This document shows, one piece after another, positions 32,523 through 41,531 of a DNA stretch of 64,000 nt. The stretch comes from an uncultured Clostridia bacterium (GTDB lineage Bacteria; Bacillota; Clostridia; UBA1381): the NCBI GenBank assembly GCA_934476075.1, contig CAKSNH010000015.1, positions 3,469 through 67,468 of the forward strand. The letters are read 5' to 3'. Under the pieces are notes generated by a model. The model saw only the letters and a program-made list of their open reading frames with translations, did not search any database and had not been told where the DNA came from. Each line of letters begins with the position of its first letter. Positions within the stretch are counted from its first letter, which is position 1. The position numbers and the translations under genes are program-made.

Positions 32523-34601
32523 TTACTTTTTCTTAAATAGGTTTAATAATTTCTGGAAGAAACTAACCTTTTCTTCTGTTGTATCAGGTTTTTCTTCGTC
32601 CGGCTTTTCAATGTCCGGAGTTTTTATAACAAACTGCACGCTGTTCGGCTCTACAATGCCCGGAGCGGCAAATGATACTGTTGTTGATTTTTCGCCAAGT
32701 CCCAATACACTTCCAGCACTGCCCTTCGCCGATGACAAACCGTTAATGAACTGGTCGCCACCGCTTGCAAGACTGTCGATACCGTCCGGTATAGCACGGC
32801 TCTGAGTATCCAATGTATCTATACTGTCTGCCAATTCCGTAATGGCTGACATGAATGTATCTGTCCCCACCGACAATGTATCAAATCCGTTGCTCAGCGT
32901 ACTCACACCGTTTTGTGCGTCATAAATACCGTTATCCACTGCCGAATAGCTTGATGCCAATTCATTTACTCCGCTTGTATAGTCTTCAAGTCCGCTGCGT
33001 AAATCAGATGTACCGTCTTTTAATTTTTCCGCACCTTCCGTAAGTGCCAATGCACTGTTTCCGAATTCCTCAGCCGCATCGAAAATGCTGTTTACCTTGC
33101 CTACATTATTTGCCAGAGTACCAAATCCGTCATTCAATGTGTGCATATTAACTTTCAGCTTTTCCGCACCTTCCGCCATTTGTGCCGCCGCATTACCAAA
33201 CGTGTCCGCCGCCGAATACAAACTGTTTATACCCGACTGTGCCGCCGAAATACCCGACTGCATATTCTGTGCAATGTACTGCATTGTCATAAGCGAGCTG
33301 CCGTACTTAGACGCCAGTTCCTCGTCCGAACTCATAGCGGCAATAAGCTGATTTACTATTGCAAGCTGCTGTGCATTTGCATTTGACAATGCCGAAATAT
33401 CTGTATTCGCTCCCGCAAGCGATGCCAATCCGTCATTGACCTCACCCGCATTTTTAGCTATATCGCCAAGACCGTTTTCTATCTGTGAATATCCGCCTTT
33501 TAATTTATTCACACCGCTTGTCAATTCCGAAATCTGCGATTTGCTTGAATTTAACTGTTTCAATCCGTTCTTGACGGCGGTTTTGTTTGATGCCATTTCA
33601 TCAAGACCGCTCTCTATCTGCGTACAGCCGTTTACAAGTGCATATGAGTTGGAATCAAGTGTTCCGAGTGCATCTCTCACCTGTGACGAACCCGAACCAA
33701 GCTGTGACATACCGTCCGACAGGCTTGTGATACCAGAGCCGAATTCACCCATACCCGAAGTCAATGTAGGAATATTCTGTGCAATATTTCTTGCACCGTC
33801 ATTCAAAAGTCCGACACCGTCGGTAAGTGAATTTGCACCGTCTTTTAATTGTCCCACACCGTCAACCAGCTGTCCGATACCGCTCGACATCTCCGATATT
33901 TTCGATTTCAGACTATCCATATTACCTGTAATACTGTCCGTTAATTTTACAACACCTATTGTAATACCGCTCATTTCAAAATCGGATACATCGGCTGTTA
34001 TGTAATATGTTTTTGTCGCCGCCGGCAATACCATAAACGTTTCCTGTTGTGTAGTACCCAATGTTGCGGTCATGGAATCGGGTGAAGATATATCTTTGCA
34101 TTTTTCCGTATCCAATGCTACTGTAATCTGTGCTATGTAATTATCCTTGAAATATTCCGCCGTCTTATCATTTGCGGTAACATTAAGCTCTATCTCCAAG
34201 CTACCGTTTGCACCGCCCAGACTATCGCCCGAAACCTCCTTGCCGTTAAGGAAATATCTTATATTGAAATTCCACGGCAATTCCGCTGTTTCAACCTCGC
34301 CCTGATAATAAAAATCGGTTGCACTTTTATCTATATTCCATTCGATATATCCGCCGTTTTGTTTCGGCTGTTCATCGCCGGACAAATTCTTTATATTTTT
34401 ATAATTACCATAGTCAAGCACCTTGTCTGTCCCGTTCGTCTTGAATGAATTTACGACAACGGTTCTGTCAATGCTTCCGTCATAATTAAGATTTACATAC
34501 ACCGACTCGTCTTTTGACACTCTGCCCTGTGCGACAGCCGCCTGCGTAACCAAAAATGCAAAAGCCATTGTTAAGCATATGATGCGTTTTAAATACTTCA
34601 T
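32523..34601 (-). CDS. Secreted heptad-repeat (YhgE/Pip-type repeat) protein
   Basis: A 692-residue exported protein: signal peptide about 1-25 (LTMAFAFLVTQAAVAQG), then a beta domain (about 30-220). A long region (about 225-640) is built of repeats of the type LxxGxxxLxxG (for example VDGVGQLKDGANSLTDG), predicted to form extended helices or coiled coil as in YhgE/Pip-type proteins. The C-terminus is a Pro/Glu-rich stretch followed by a Lys-rich end (FFQKLLNLFKKK) that could sit on the membrane. Its ATG overlaps the stop of the MMPL gene, so it is coupled to it. YhgE-type repeats in Firmicutes often occur with MMPL transporters or secretion systems. The function here is unknown. Confidence 0.75.
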   Translation of the reverse strand: MKYLKRIICLTMAFAFLVTQAAVAQGRVSKDESVYVNLNYDGSIDRTVVVNSFKTNGTDKVLDYGNYKNIKNLSGDEQPKQNGGYIEWNIDKSATDFYYQGEVETAELPWNFNIRYFLNGKEVSGDSLGGANGSLEIELNVTANDKTAEYFKDNYIAQITVALDTEKCKDISSPDSMTATLGTTQQETFMVLPAATKTYYITADVSDFEMSGITIGVVKLTDSITGNMDSLKSKISEMSSGIGQLVDGVGQLKDGANSLTDGVGLLNDGARNIAQNIPTLTSGMGEFGSGITSLSDGMSQLGSGSSQVRDALGTLDSNSYALVNGCTQIESGLDEMASNKTAVKNGLKQLNSSKSQISELTSGVNKLKGGYSQIENGLGDIAKNAGEVNDGLASLAGANTDISALSNANAQQLAIVNQLIAAMSSDEELASKYGSSLMTMQYIAQNMQSGISAAQSGINSLYSAADTFGNAAAQMAEGAEKLKVNMHTLNDGFGTLANNVGKVNSIFDAAEEFGNSALALTEGAEKLKDGTSDLRSGLEDYTSGVNELASSYSAVDNGIYDAQNGVSTLSNGFDTLSVGTDTFMSAITELADSIDTLDTQSRAIPDGIDSLASGGDQFINGLSSAKGSAGSVLGLGEKSTTVSFAAPGIVEPNSVQFVIKTPDIEKPDEEKPDTTEEKVSFFQKLLNLFKKK

Positions 34602-36697
34602 TATTCCGTCTTTCCTTTCTCAGTTTTTTTTACTTTGTTTTCCTTGTAAAAATTCACTTTATATGTTGTATAATGTATTAATCCGTCAAACAGTACAAAC
34701 AATACAGGCAATACAATAAGTACACCTATTCCCGACAATACCGCTCCACGTCCTACAAGAATACCAAGCTGAGCAATGATACCGTTGGACGACATAAATC
34801 CCAAGAAAAATCCGCAGACTGTCAATATGGTTGCAGATGTCATAATCGACAGCGACGTATCTGTCAGTGTCTGCATACTTGCTTCTTTCGCTTTCATGCT
34901 CCTACGGTTTTCCATGTATCTGTCGGCAAACAAAATAGCATAGTCAACCGTTGCTCCCAGCTGAATTGAACTTATAATCAAATATCCGATATAGAATATT
35001 GTTTCGTCCGAAAAATACGGGAATGAAAGGTTTATCCATATTGAGGATTCAATTACCGCAAGCAATATAACCGGAATTGTTAATGATTTAAAGTTTATCA
35101 GCAATATCAACGCAATCGCACCGATTGAAATTATATTAACCTTCTTATTATCTTCGGTTACGACTCCTTTCAGGTCATACGAGTTAGCCGTCTGCCCGAC
35201 AAGATAATATGAATTTCCGTAATACTGTTTTGCTATGCCCTCTATTGTCTTTACCAAATCAAATGATTCCGTGCCTTCAACGTCAGTATCAACTTCCAAT
35301 ACCAAGCGGCTGTAATTCGGTGACAACAATTTTGCCACATCTTTTTGATTACCGAAATTAGTCGGAATCTGCACGCCCACACTTCCCGCATAAGATGTTA
35401 CCGAGGTAATCTGCGGTACTTTGGTCAAGTCATCGGCTAATTTTTTATCGGTTGCCAAATGTCCCTGCGGAACCATAAGCACCATCGGATTTGACTTGCC
35501 GAACTTTTCATCAATCAGTGCCGTATCGTCACCCAACTGCGTACCCGCACCGTAAACGCCCGACGAACCGTAGATAAAACTGTTTTGGTTTTGTGCAAAA
35601 TAGCTCGGTACGGTCGCAACTATAAACATTATCAAAATCGGTACTTTCAATTTCATAACTACATGACCCAATTTTTTAAACGGCGGTATAAACATTTTAT
35701 GCTCCGTTTTATCAATAAGCTTGTAGCAGCACAGTGTAGCACACGGCAGAAATACCATAACAGAGAACAGCGACAATGCAATGGCTTTCGCCATAACAAT
35801 ACCCATATCCGAACCTATTTTAAATTTCATAACCATAAGTGCCGCAAAGCCTATAACCGTTGTCAAACCGCTCGACATGATTGATGTAAACGATTTTTTA
35901 ACAGCGATAACCATAGCTTTTGTTACATCGCTTTCCTCTTGTCTGCATTCGGCAAATCTATGTAATAAGAATATCGAATAGTCCATTGAAACCGCAAGCT
36001 GCAAAATACTGCCCGCCGAGTTGGTAACAAATGATATTTCGCCGAATATTAAGTTCGTTCCACGGTTAAGCATAATCGCTATACCGATTGTAAGCAGGAA
36101 CAATACCGGTTCAAACCATGACGTGGTTGTGAATATCAAAATAATGAAAACCAGAATAAGTACAATAACCATAATCTTCTGGATTTCCTTAGCCGTCAGG
36201 GTAATTGATGTGGCCGTATCCGCCGCACTGCCCGATACAGCACCCTTATCTCCAAGCATATCCCGTATGTCGGCTATTGCGTCCTCCTGTTTATCCTCAT
36301 CAATCGTCAGCGTAAATAGTGCACAATTATCTTTGTAATAATCTTCAAGAGTTTTTTGTGCAATAAATTCTGTCGGCTGATAAACATTAACCGAATCATC
36401 AAGCCATGTTACTTTTGTAACTCCGTCCACTTCTTTTAGCTTATCCTTGTAAATCAACGCATCAGGTATAGTAACATCTTTTACCATAACACGAGCATTC
36501 GGAGTTCCTTCGGTATATTCTTCGTCCATAATATCCAACGCAACCGTTGACTGTGAGTCGTCCGGCAGATAATCCATAAGATTATAATTTATGCCGACGT
36601 CCTGTGCCGCCAACGTACATATGGCAGTTGCCAGAATGAATACAGCGACAATAATATACTTACATTTCAATGCAAATTTTAATATATGGTCTATCAT
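34601..36697 (-). CDS. MMPL/RND-family transporter
   Basis: A 698-residue membrane protein with the two-fold RND layout. A first transmembrane helix (about 10-28) and large extracellular loop are followed by five helices starting near KIMVIVLILVFIILIFTTT, and the second half repeats this pattern. Helix-4-type sequences AVSMDYSIFLLHRFAE and GATVDYAILFADRYME each carry an Asp of the proton relay class, and the pair confirms the internal duplication. MMPL proteins export lipids, siderophores or drugs. ATG 36697 is chosen for GGGAG at 5 bases. First gene of the operon, divergent from a TetR-type regulator. Confidence 0.88.
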   Translation of the reverse strand: MIDHILKFALKCKYIIVAVFILATAICTLAAQDVGINYNLMDYLPDDSQSTVALDIMDEEYTEGTPNARVMVKDVTIPDALIYKDKLKEVDGVTKVTWLDDSVNVYQPTEFIAQKTLEDYYKDNCALFTLTIDEDKQEDAIADIRDMLGDKGAVSGSAADTATSITLTAKEIQKIMVIVLILVFIILIFTTTSWFEPVLFLLTIGIAIMLNRGTNLIFGEISFVTNSAGSILQLAVSMDYSIFLLHRFAECRQEESDVTKAMVIAVKKSFTSIMSSGLTTVIGFAALMVMKFKIGSDMGIVMAKAIALSLFSVMVFLPCATLCCYKLIDKTEHKMFIPPFKKLGHVVMKLKVPILIMFIVATVPSYFAQNQNSFIYGSSGVYGAGTQLGDDTALIDEKFGKSNPMVLMVPQGHLATDKKLADDLTKVPQITSVTSYAGSVGVQIPTNFGNQKDVAKLLSPNYSRLVLEVDTDVEGTESFDLVKTIEGIAKQYYGNSYYLVGQTANSYDLKGVVTEDNKKVNIISIGAIALILLINFKSLTIPVILLAVIESSIWINLSFPYFSDETIFYIGYLIISSIQLGATVDYAILFADRYMENRRSMKAKEASMQTLTDTSLSIMTSATILTVCGFFLGFMSSNGIIAQLGILVGRGAVLSGIGVLIVLPVLFVLFDGLIHYTTYKVNFYKENKVKKTEKGKTE

Positions 36698-36768
36698 CAC
36701 ATCTCCCGCCCTCATTAACAAATTTTATTAAGTTTTTTAACAATTAACATTACACTAATATTTTTAAT

Positions 36769-36797
36769 TGACATTTGTATGTATATAGTATATAATG
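36769..36797 (+). promoter_or_regulatory. Promoter of the TetR-type gene
   Basis: TTGACA (36769-36774), 17 bases, TATAAT (36792-36797): full consensus. The -10 boxes of the two divergent promoters overlap, so polymerase binding at one should exclude the other. The leader to 36931 is about 127 bases. Confidence 0.8.
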
Positions 36798-36816
36798 GTC
36801 ATATAAATTATTCAAT
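36788..36816 (-). promoter_or_regulatory. Promoter of the MMPL operon
   Basis: Minus strand TTGAAT (36816-36811), 17 bases, TATACT (36793-36788). It physically overlaps the promoter of the divergent TetR-type gene. Confidence 0.7.
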
Positions 36817-36874
36817 ATTCAAAATTGACATTTTGTATTTTACACTACACATTTTAAAATATGTATATTTTTAT

Positions 36875-36894
36875 ATTTAACCGTATAGTTAAAT
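36875..36894. promoter_or_regulatory. Candidate operator palindrome for the TetR-type regulator
   Basis: ATTTAAC (36875-36881) and GTTAAAT (36888-36894) form a perfect 7-base inverted repeat around a 6-base centre, in the leader of the regulator gene. Size and symmetry fit a TetR-family dimer site. Confidence 0.5.
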
Positions 36895-36930
36895 CACACA
36901 AATATACTGCAATGAAAGGTTGCGAATCTT

Positions 36931-37506
36931 ATGAAAAATAACAATGAGAAAACAGATTTGCGTGTACGCCGAACATACAAATTGTTATCAGATGCACTCA
37001 TTAGTTTGATGAAAGTAAAACCGTTCGAGAAAATAAGCGTCATGGACATTTGCAATGAAGCAATGGTACATCGTGCAACATTCTATACTCATTTTGAGGA
37101 TAAATATCAATTATTAAAATATTGTATGAGGGAATTGGAGCTTGCGTTTGACGAAAGCACACCTGCCGAGAACACAATTCAGGGTTATAAGGAATATTAC
37201 ACCGATATACTTCGCCGTATTTTAGATACCGTTGCACAGCAGAAAGACCTGTATTCGATGATATTCAAGAAAAACAAAACCGATTCTATGCTGACAAATT
37301 TTCAGGATTTTATCTCAAAAAAAATTGCCGAAAATATGGAAAAAGCAAAGCAATCCGGTGTGGACTTTCCCGTCCCTCCGGAAATATTGTCTAATTTTTA
37401 TGCAGCCGGCTGTATCAGCGTTGCCGAATGGTGGCTTTCGACCGACATGAATATGCCTGTTGAAGAATTGGTTCAATATATGAATTTGCTTATTTCAAAA
37501 TTTTAG
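36931..37506 (+). CDS. TetR/AcrR-family transcriptional regulator
   Basis: A 191-residue repressor-type protein. The N-terminal helix-turn-helix (about residues 10-60) reads RTYKLLSDALISLMKVKPFEKI, then SVMDICNEAMVHRATFYTHF and the closing KYQLLKYCM, the classic TetR pattern. The all-helical C-terminal part is the ligand and dimer domain, with no recognisable specificity. It is divergently transcribed from the MMPL-adaptor-SLH operon with overlapping promoters, so it most likely controls that operon and itself. A palindrome lies in its leader. A strong bidirectional terminator follows the gene. Confidence 0.9.
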   Translation: MKNNNEKTDLRVRRTYKLLSDALISLMKVKPFEKISVMDICNEAMVHRATFYTHFEDKYQLLKYCMRELELAFDESTPAENTIQGYKEYYTDILRRILDTVAQQKDLYSMIFKKNKTDSMLTNFQDFISKKIAENMEKAKQSGVDFPVPPEILSNFYAAGCISVAEWWLSTDMNMPVEELVQYMNLLISKF

Positions 37507-37510
37507 TCAA

Positions 37511-37550
37511 AAAAATATCTGCCGTTCTTAAATGAACGACAGATATTTTT
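37511..37550. terminator. Bidirectional terminator behind the TetR-type gene
   Basis: AAAAATATCTG pairs with CAGATATTTTT, with an inner CGTTC/GAACG helix; T-runs on both strands serve the TetR-type gene (+) and the GH43-like gene (-). Confidence 0.88.
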
Positions 37551-37566
37551 AATTTGTAGGAAATTG
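37547..37566. repeat. 20-bp dispersed repeat, copy 2
   Basis: TTTTAATTTGTAGGAAATTG, identical to 1501-1520 and again starting in the T-run of a terminator. Confidence 0.6.
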
Positions 37567-37570
37567 TGTA

Positions 37571-38503
37571 TTACAGATTTTTCAGTTCAAAATCAAAATC
37601 AGCATTTCTGTCACAAGTCAATACACCGTTTTCAACTTTCAATTCCGCAACCTGTATTGACGAACGTTTCAAATCGCCTGTATTGTTTTCCATATTTTCT
37701 TTCGTGCGTTCAGGGTGCGTGAAATAGAATATATAGGCTTTTCCGTCATCTACTTCTATATCCGCATGACCGCCCATCACACCGTCATCTTCCCGTGTAC
37801 CGCCTTGTGCCAGTATACACTCCGGCTGTTTTGTCCAATTTTCAAGGTCATCTGAACGATATACTCCCAAGCCGTGCCATTCGTCGGTGATAAGCCAATA
37901 ATATCCGCCGAATTCAAATACATTCACGCCCTCATGCGGAACATCACCGATAACCTCGCCGACAACCTCCCAGTTGTATAAATCCGCACTGTCCGCCGCC
38001 CAGGTATGACTGCCGTGTGCCTCGTCTTTGTACCACATACGCCATTTTCCGTTTGACATTCTGAATACTGCCGCATCTATAACTTTATCTGACGAAAGCG
38101 GCAATTTGGATTGGAACTCCCAATCCCATAAATTTTTGCTTGTATAGTGCAGAATATTCCTGTTCCATTTCCAGTCATTCGGCACACCACGCACATAACT
38201 TATATACATATGATATGTTCCGTCATGATAAATCACTTCGGGAGCCCAATATGTATTGCGTCCACGCTCGTAGTCAAGACCGCACAACGTACCTCTGTAA
38301 AGCCATCTTTTGCCGTTGTCCGTACTTTCGGCAATGCCAATATCCGAGCCGTGCACCCAGTTCACTCCAATATCGCTCATTTTTGTCGGTCTGTTTGTGT
38401 ACAAAAGCCACCATGATTTTTCTTCACGGTTGTATATAATTGTCGGGTCAGCCGCACCATCATGTATAGGGTCCCGAAACAGCGGTGCTTGTGGTATATT
38501 CAT
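37571..38503 (-). CDS. GH43-like five-bladed propeller glycosidase
   Basis: A 310-residue protein without signal peptide, so probably cytoplasmic. The propeller signature is clear: GAADPTIIYN near residue 16 with the first Asp, NTYWAPEVIYHDGTYHMYIS near 84, KVIDAAVFRM with a second Asp near 145, and PHEGVNVFEFGGYYWLI with a Glu near 195. These fit the acidic triad of clan GH-F enzymes (GH43 and relatives); an assignment to a neighbouring family such as GH117 cannot be excluded. It lies 12 nt after the small secreted protein and downstream of the GH51 gene, so it may trim arabinose-containing oligosaccharides. Confidence 0.78.
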   Translation of the reverse strand: MNIPQAPLFRDPIHDGAADPTIIYNREEKSWWLLYTNRPTKMSDIGVNWVHGSDIGIAESTDNGKRWLYRGTLCGLDYERGRNTYWAPEVIYHDGTYHMYISYVRGVPNDWKWNRNILHYTSKNLWDWEFQSKLPLSSDKVIDAAVFRMSNGKWRMWYKDEAHGSHTWAADSADLYNWEVVGEVIGDVPHEGVNVFEFGGYYWLITDEWHGLGVYRSDDLENWTKQPECILAQGGTREDDGVMGGHADIEVDDGKAYIFYFTHPERTKENMENNTGDLKRSSIQVAELKVENGVLTCDRNADFDFELKNL

Positions 38504-38515
38504 ATCAATTCTCCT

Positions 38516-38956
38516 TTACTTGTCGGTTGTGATAATTACAGTTTGTGTACTTTCGTCCCAGTCAACCTTTTCACCCAAAGCTTCAACCACAAATCTCAGC
38601 GGTACAAACGTTCTGTCATTTACAAGCTGAGCCGATACGTCCAAAGTTTTTGCCTCACTGTTGACAAACGCAGTATCAGAGTCAATTTGTATGCTTACAA
38701 CAGATGTCTTGCCGTCTTTTTCACGAACAGCAAAAGCCGTATTTGTCACATCGTCCCAAGCTACATCTGCACCCACTGCCTCAAATATTTTTCGCATAGG
38801 CACTAATGTTCTGTCATTTTGTATAAACGGAGCAGCGTCAAACTCCATCTTTTCCCCATTCAAAGTAACATTAACATTTTCACCGTCCGCCATAGCAGGC
38901 ATTAACGCTGTCATACTTAATACCGCACTGATTAATAATACCGATATTTTTTTCAT
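38516..38956 (-). CDS. Small secreted protein of copper amine oxidase N-terminal-like fold
   Basis: A 146-residue protein with signal peptide (residues 1-23, ending ALMPAMADG) and two copies of the short alpha/beta unit often annotated as copper amine oxidase N-terminal domain. Each has the pattern NDRTLVPMRKIFEAVGADVAWDD or NDRTFVPLRFVVEALGEKVDWDE (in parts). These units occur in many clostridial surface proteins and do not imply oxidase activity. It stands between the GH51 gene (114 nt upstream) and the GH43-like gene (12 nt downstream). The same unit occurs twice at the start of the protein at 42268-43722. Confidence 0.8.
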   Translation of the reverse strand: MKKISVLLISAVLSMTALMPAMADGENVNVTLNGEKMEFDAAPFIQNDRTLVPMRKIFEAVGADVAWDDVTNTAFAVREKDGKTSVVSIQIDSDTAFVNSEAKTLDVSAQLVNDRTFVPLRFVVEALGEKVDWDESTQTVIITTDK

Positions 38957-39026
38957 TTATAAAACCGCCTTTCAAATATATTTCACACATATTAAACTTA
39001 TTATAACAAAACCATGTGTGTTTTTC

Positions 39027-39055
39027 AAGTGTATGCTTAAATATAGCATACACTT
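39027..39055. other. Perfect hairpin without T-run between GH51 and the small secreted gene
   Basis: AAGTGTATGC pairs perfectly with GCATACACTT around a 9-base loop. No T-run follows on either strand, so it does not look like a factor-independent terminator. It may stabilise or process the mRNA between the two genes. Confidence 0.5.
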
Positions 39056-39070
39056 CAATCTCCGCAGCGT

Positions 39071-41401
39071 TTACTTTTTAATTCTGAATATTGTTATTGA
39101 GTGTTTGTCAAATTCGTATTCAAAATTATTGCTTTCAACCGCTATTTGTCTTTCCTTAGGCGATACCAATGTCGGATTTTCAAAACTGTTTTTGCTCTCC
39201 AAATCACAATTTACAATCTCCGAAATTTTACCGTCAATTTTTTCAACACCGTCAATCTCAACCATGCTCTTTACCGCTGTATCGCTTACATTTACCACTT
39301 TCAAAATAACATCATTCGTGTCAGTATCAACACTCGCCGTATAATACAATTCCTCTATAACAGGCTGTTTGTCCTCCGCATGATTCATATGCACACCATT
39401 TATGAATGTATCAATTTCACGTCCTTTTACACGCATTTCAAGCTTATATTCCACGTCTGTGTCAACCGTAAACATTGTATGACCGATAGTCGAATTTCTG
39501 CCGTTTATTCTTGACGCAATCTCCGAATCCTGATTTGCCCAGCCGGCTATATTCCACACGATATAGTTGTCATCGTCCTTCTTTCCTATCAGCACTCTGA
39601 ATCCTCTGCTTCCGCTTGTCTTTTTAGCGGTCATACTTATTGTGTAGTCACCGCATGAAATATCGTCGATATGAAAACTTTCCGGGCCGTCCGCCGTAAT
39701 ATCGGCATATTTTTTCACTTCGCCCGTTTTGTCGTTTCTAATCTCGATATTGCTGAATATACCCGCCGCCCTGTCGGTTTCAAATACAATCTCACCGTTT
39801 ATATTTTCCTCGCCCAAAACAGTTATTTTGTCCAATCCGTCAGCCTTAATTTTCACCAAATCAGTACCCTGATTTGTCATAAACATTTTCTGTACATAAT
39901 AGTTTGCACTTCCGTACACATCATGATTATTAAACCAAATCATATCGGGCTGCCAATTAATATAGTCCACATGACAAAGCATCGGTGCATAGCACGCAAG
40001 ACTTACCGCATGGGCATTTCTCTCCAATCCCACCATAAAGCTCGCCTCAACCAAAGCATTATAATATGTATTTCCCCATGTGGCATATTCCCCAAGAAAT
40101 ACTTTCGGACCGTCCGCACTGAAATTATCATATCTGTGCTGATTTGCCAAGAACCATTCAGGCGATGTGTAATAATGCTCGTCCACCAAGTCAGAGCCGT
40201 TATCTCTTGCCGACTTCCAGCCACGCTCATACTCCGCTCCCTGTGCAAACGGACCGCTTGTGTTAATAATTTTTATTTCGGGATATTTTTCTTTTATCGC
40301 CTTATGAAAATATGTGTATCTGTCGAAAAATTCCTGTCCGACCTCCTCGTTGCCGACGCCGATATATTCAAGATTAAATGGTTTTTCATGACCCAAATCC
40401 GCTCTTATCTTACCCCATTTTGTGGTAACGTCACCGTTTGCAAATTCAATCAAGTCCAATGCGTCCTCAATCCATTCGCCCAAATCATCAATAGCTACCG
40501 CCTGTTTTGAATGTGGATTGTATCCGGCAGGCAAAATCGGAACCGGCTTGGTATTTATATCTTCGCAGAATTGAAAATACTCATAATACCCCAATCCCAA
40601 AGACTGATTATAACCCCAGTTATTTTTTCTTGACGGTCTTTTCTCCACATCGCCTATGGTATTTTTCCAGCGATATGCACTGTCCCTGTCGTCCTTGTTC
40701 ATAGAACCGTCATGTATCAGACAGCCGCCCGGAAAACGCATAAACTTCGGGTGCATAGCTTCAAGCATTTCGGCAATATCCTCACGCATACCGTTAGGAC
40801 GGTTTTTATATGTATCTTTCGGGAACAATGATACCATATCCATATAGAATTTGCCCGTATTTTCCGCATAAATTGCAAGTCTGCCGTTATAATCGGTATC
40901 GTTTGCACAAAGCTCCGTTTCATATTTTTTCCATTCACCGCTGTTTATATCTATGACTTTTTCCGCATATACCTTTCCGTCGGGACTTTCAAGCACTGCC
41001 CTAACAGTCATATTTTCCTCACGGGTTTTTGCGAAAACCGAAAAATTATATTTTCTGCCATTTACAACAGGAATACCTGTCCCGTATCCGTAATTTTTTA
41101 TTCCGACTTTTTCGCCGACATTATACACTTCTACCACAAGATAATTCGGGTTTTGACCGCCCAATCCGTTTTTATTTTCCACTGAAAAGGATAATTTTCC
41201 GCCGTTCTTCTCCACCTTTTCCCATGCCGTTGTCGAGCGGTATGACGGATTATCCACACACGCAAATTCAAATGAGCGGTTGCGTACCAATTCGCCGTAC
41301 AATCCGCCGTCTGCCGCATGGTTTATATCTTCAAAAAATATGCCGTACAAATCTCCCAATGACTGTGTCTTTTCGTTAGATAAAACTGTTATTTTATTCA
41401 T
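39071..41401 (-). CDS. GH51 alpha-L-arabinofuranosidase with extra beta domains
   Basis: A 776-residue enzyme releasing terminal arabinofuranose. The GH51 start is visible as LGDLYGIFFEDINHAADGGLYGE. A CBM4-like beta domain (about 45-195) follows, then the TIM barrel with MRFPGGC, the acid/base Glu in IGVGNEEVG (near 350) and the nucleophile Glu in KVFLGEYATW (near 435). A LamG-like domain (about 560-690, KTSGSRGFRVLIGKK to VKGREIDTFINGV) is inserted before the C-terminal beta sandwich. Ordinary GH51 enzymes are about 500 residues, so two domains are added. It has no signal peptide, so it should act on imported oligosaccharides. It is first in the unit with the small secreted and GH43-like genes. 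Confidence 0.9.
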   Translation of the reverse strand: MNKITVLSNEKTQSLGDLYGIFFEDINHAADGGLYGELVRNRSFEFACVDNPSYRSTTAWEKVEKNGGKLSFSVENKNGLGGQNPNYLVVEVYNVGEKVGIKNYGYGTGIPVVNGRKYNFSVFAKTREENMTVRAVLESPDGKVYAEKVIDINSGEWKKYETELCANDTDYNGRLAIYAENTGKFYMDMVSLFPKDTYKNRPNGMREDIAEMLEAMHPKFMRFPGGCLIHDGSMNKDDRDSAYRWKNTIGDVEKRPSRKNNWGYNQSLGLGYYEYFQFCEDINTKPVPILPAGYNPHSKQAVAIDDLGEWIEDALDLIEFANGDVTTKWGKIRADLGHEKPFNLEYIGVGNEEVGQEFFDRYTYFHKAIKEKYPEIKIINTSGPFAQGAEYERGWKSARDNGSDLVDEHYYTSPEWFLANQHRYDNFSADGPKVFLGEYATWGNTYYNALVEASFMVGLERNAHAVSLACYAPMLCHVDYINWQPDMIWFNNHDVYGSANYYVQKMFMTNQGTDLVKIKADGLDKITVLGEENINGEIVFETDRAAGIFSNIEIRNDKTGEVKKYADITADGPESFHIDDISCGDYTISMTAKKTSGSRGFRVLIGKKDDDNYIVWNIAGWANQDSEIASRINGRNSTIGHTMFTVDTDVEYKLEMRVKGREIDTFINGVHMNHAEDKQPVIEELYYTASVDTDTNDVILKVVNVSDTAVKSMVEIDGVEKIDGKISEIVNCDLESKNSFENPTLVSPKERQIAVESNNFEYEFDKHSITIFRIKK

Positions 41402-41445
41402 ATCATTACTCCCATTTATCTATTTATTAACTTGATAATATTTAT

Positions 41446-41474
41446 ATTATATCACATATATTTGTACATTTCAA
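41446..41474 (-). promoter_or_regulatory. Promoter of the GH51 gene
   Basis: Minus strand TTGAAA (41474-41469), 17 bases, TATAAT (41451-41446), about 45 bases before the ATG, which has GGGAG upstream. Confidence 0.75.
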
Positions 41475-41531
41475 TCAATACGCAGACAAAAAAGTGTATA
41501 AATTTTTAATAAGCAATTCATCACTTTTGCT

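Noticed and set aside
32860..32890. Further copies of the GGGACAYAAAAA motif outside the eut operon, for example near 30507 or 32866
   Set aside because: These sites share only the CCCC-containing half and lack the adjoining five-base A/T run in register.
38516..38956. Copper amine oxidase activity for the small secreted protein
   Set aside because: Only the small alpha/beta units named after the oxidase N-terminus are present; the catalytic domain is absent.
39027..39055. Hairpin between the GH51 gene and the small secreted protein as terminator
   Set aside because: The stem is perfect but no T-run follows on either strand, so it is listed only as a hairpin.
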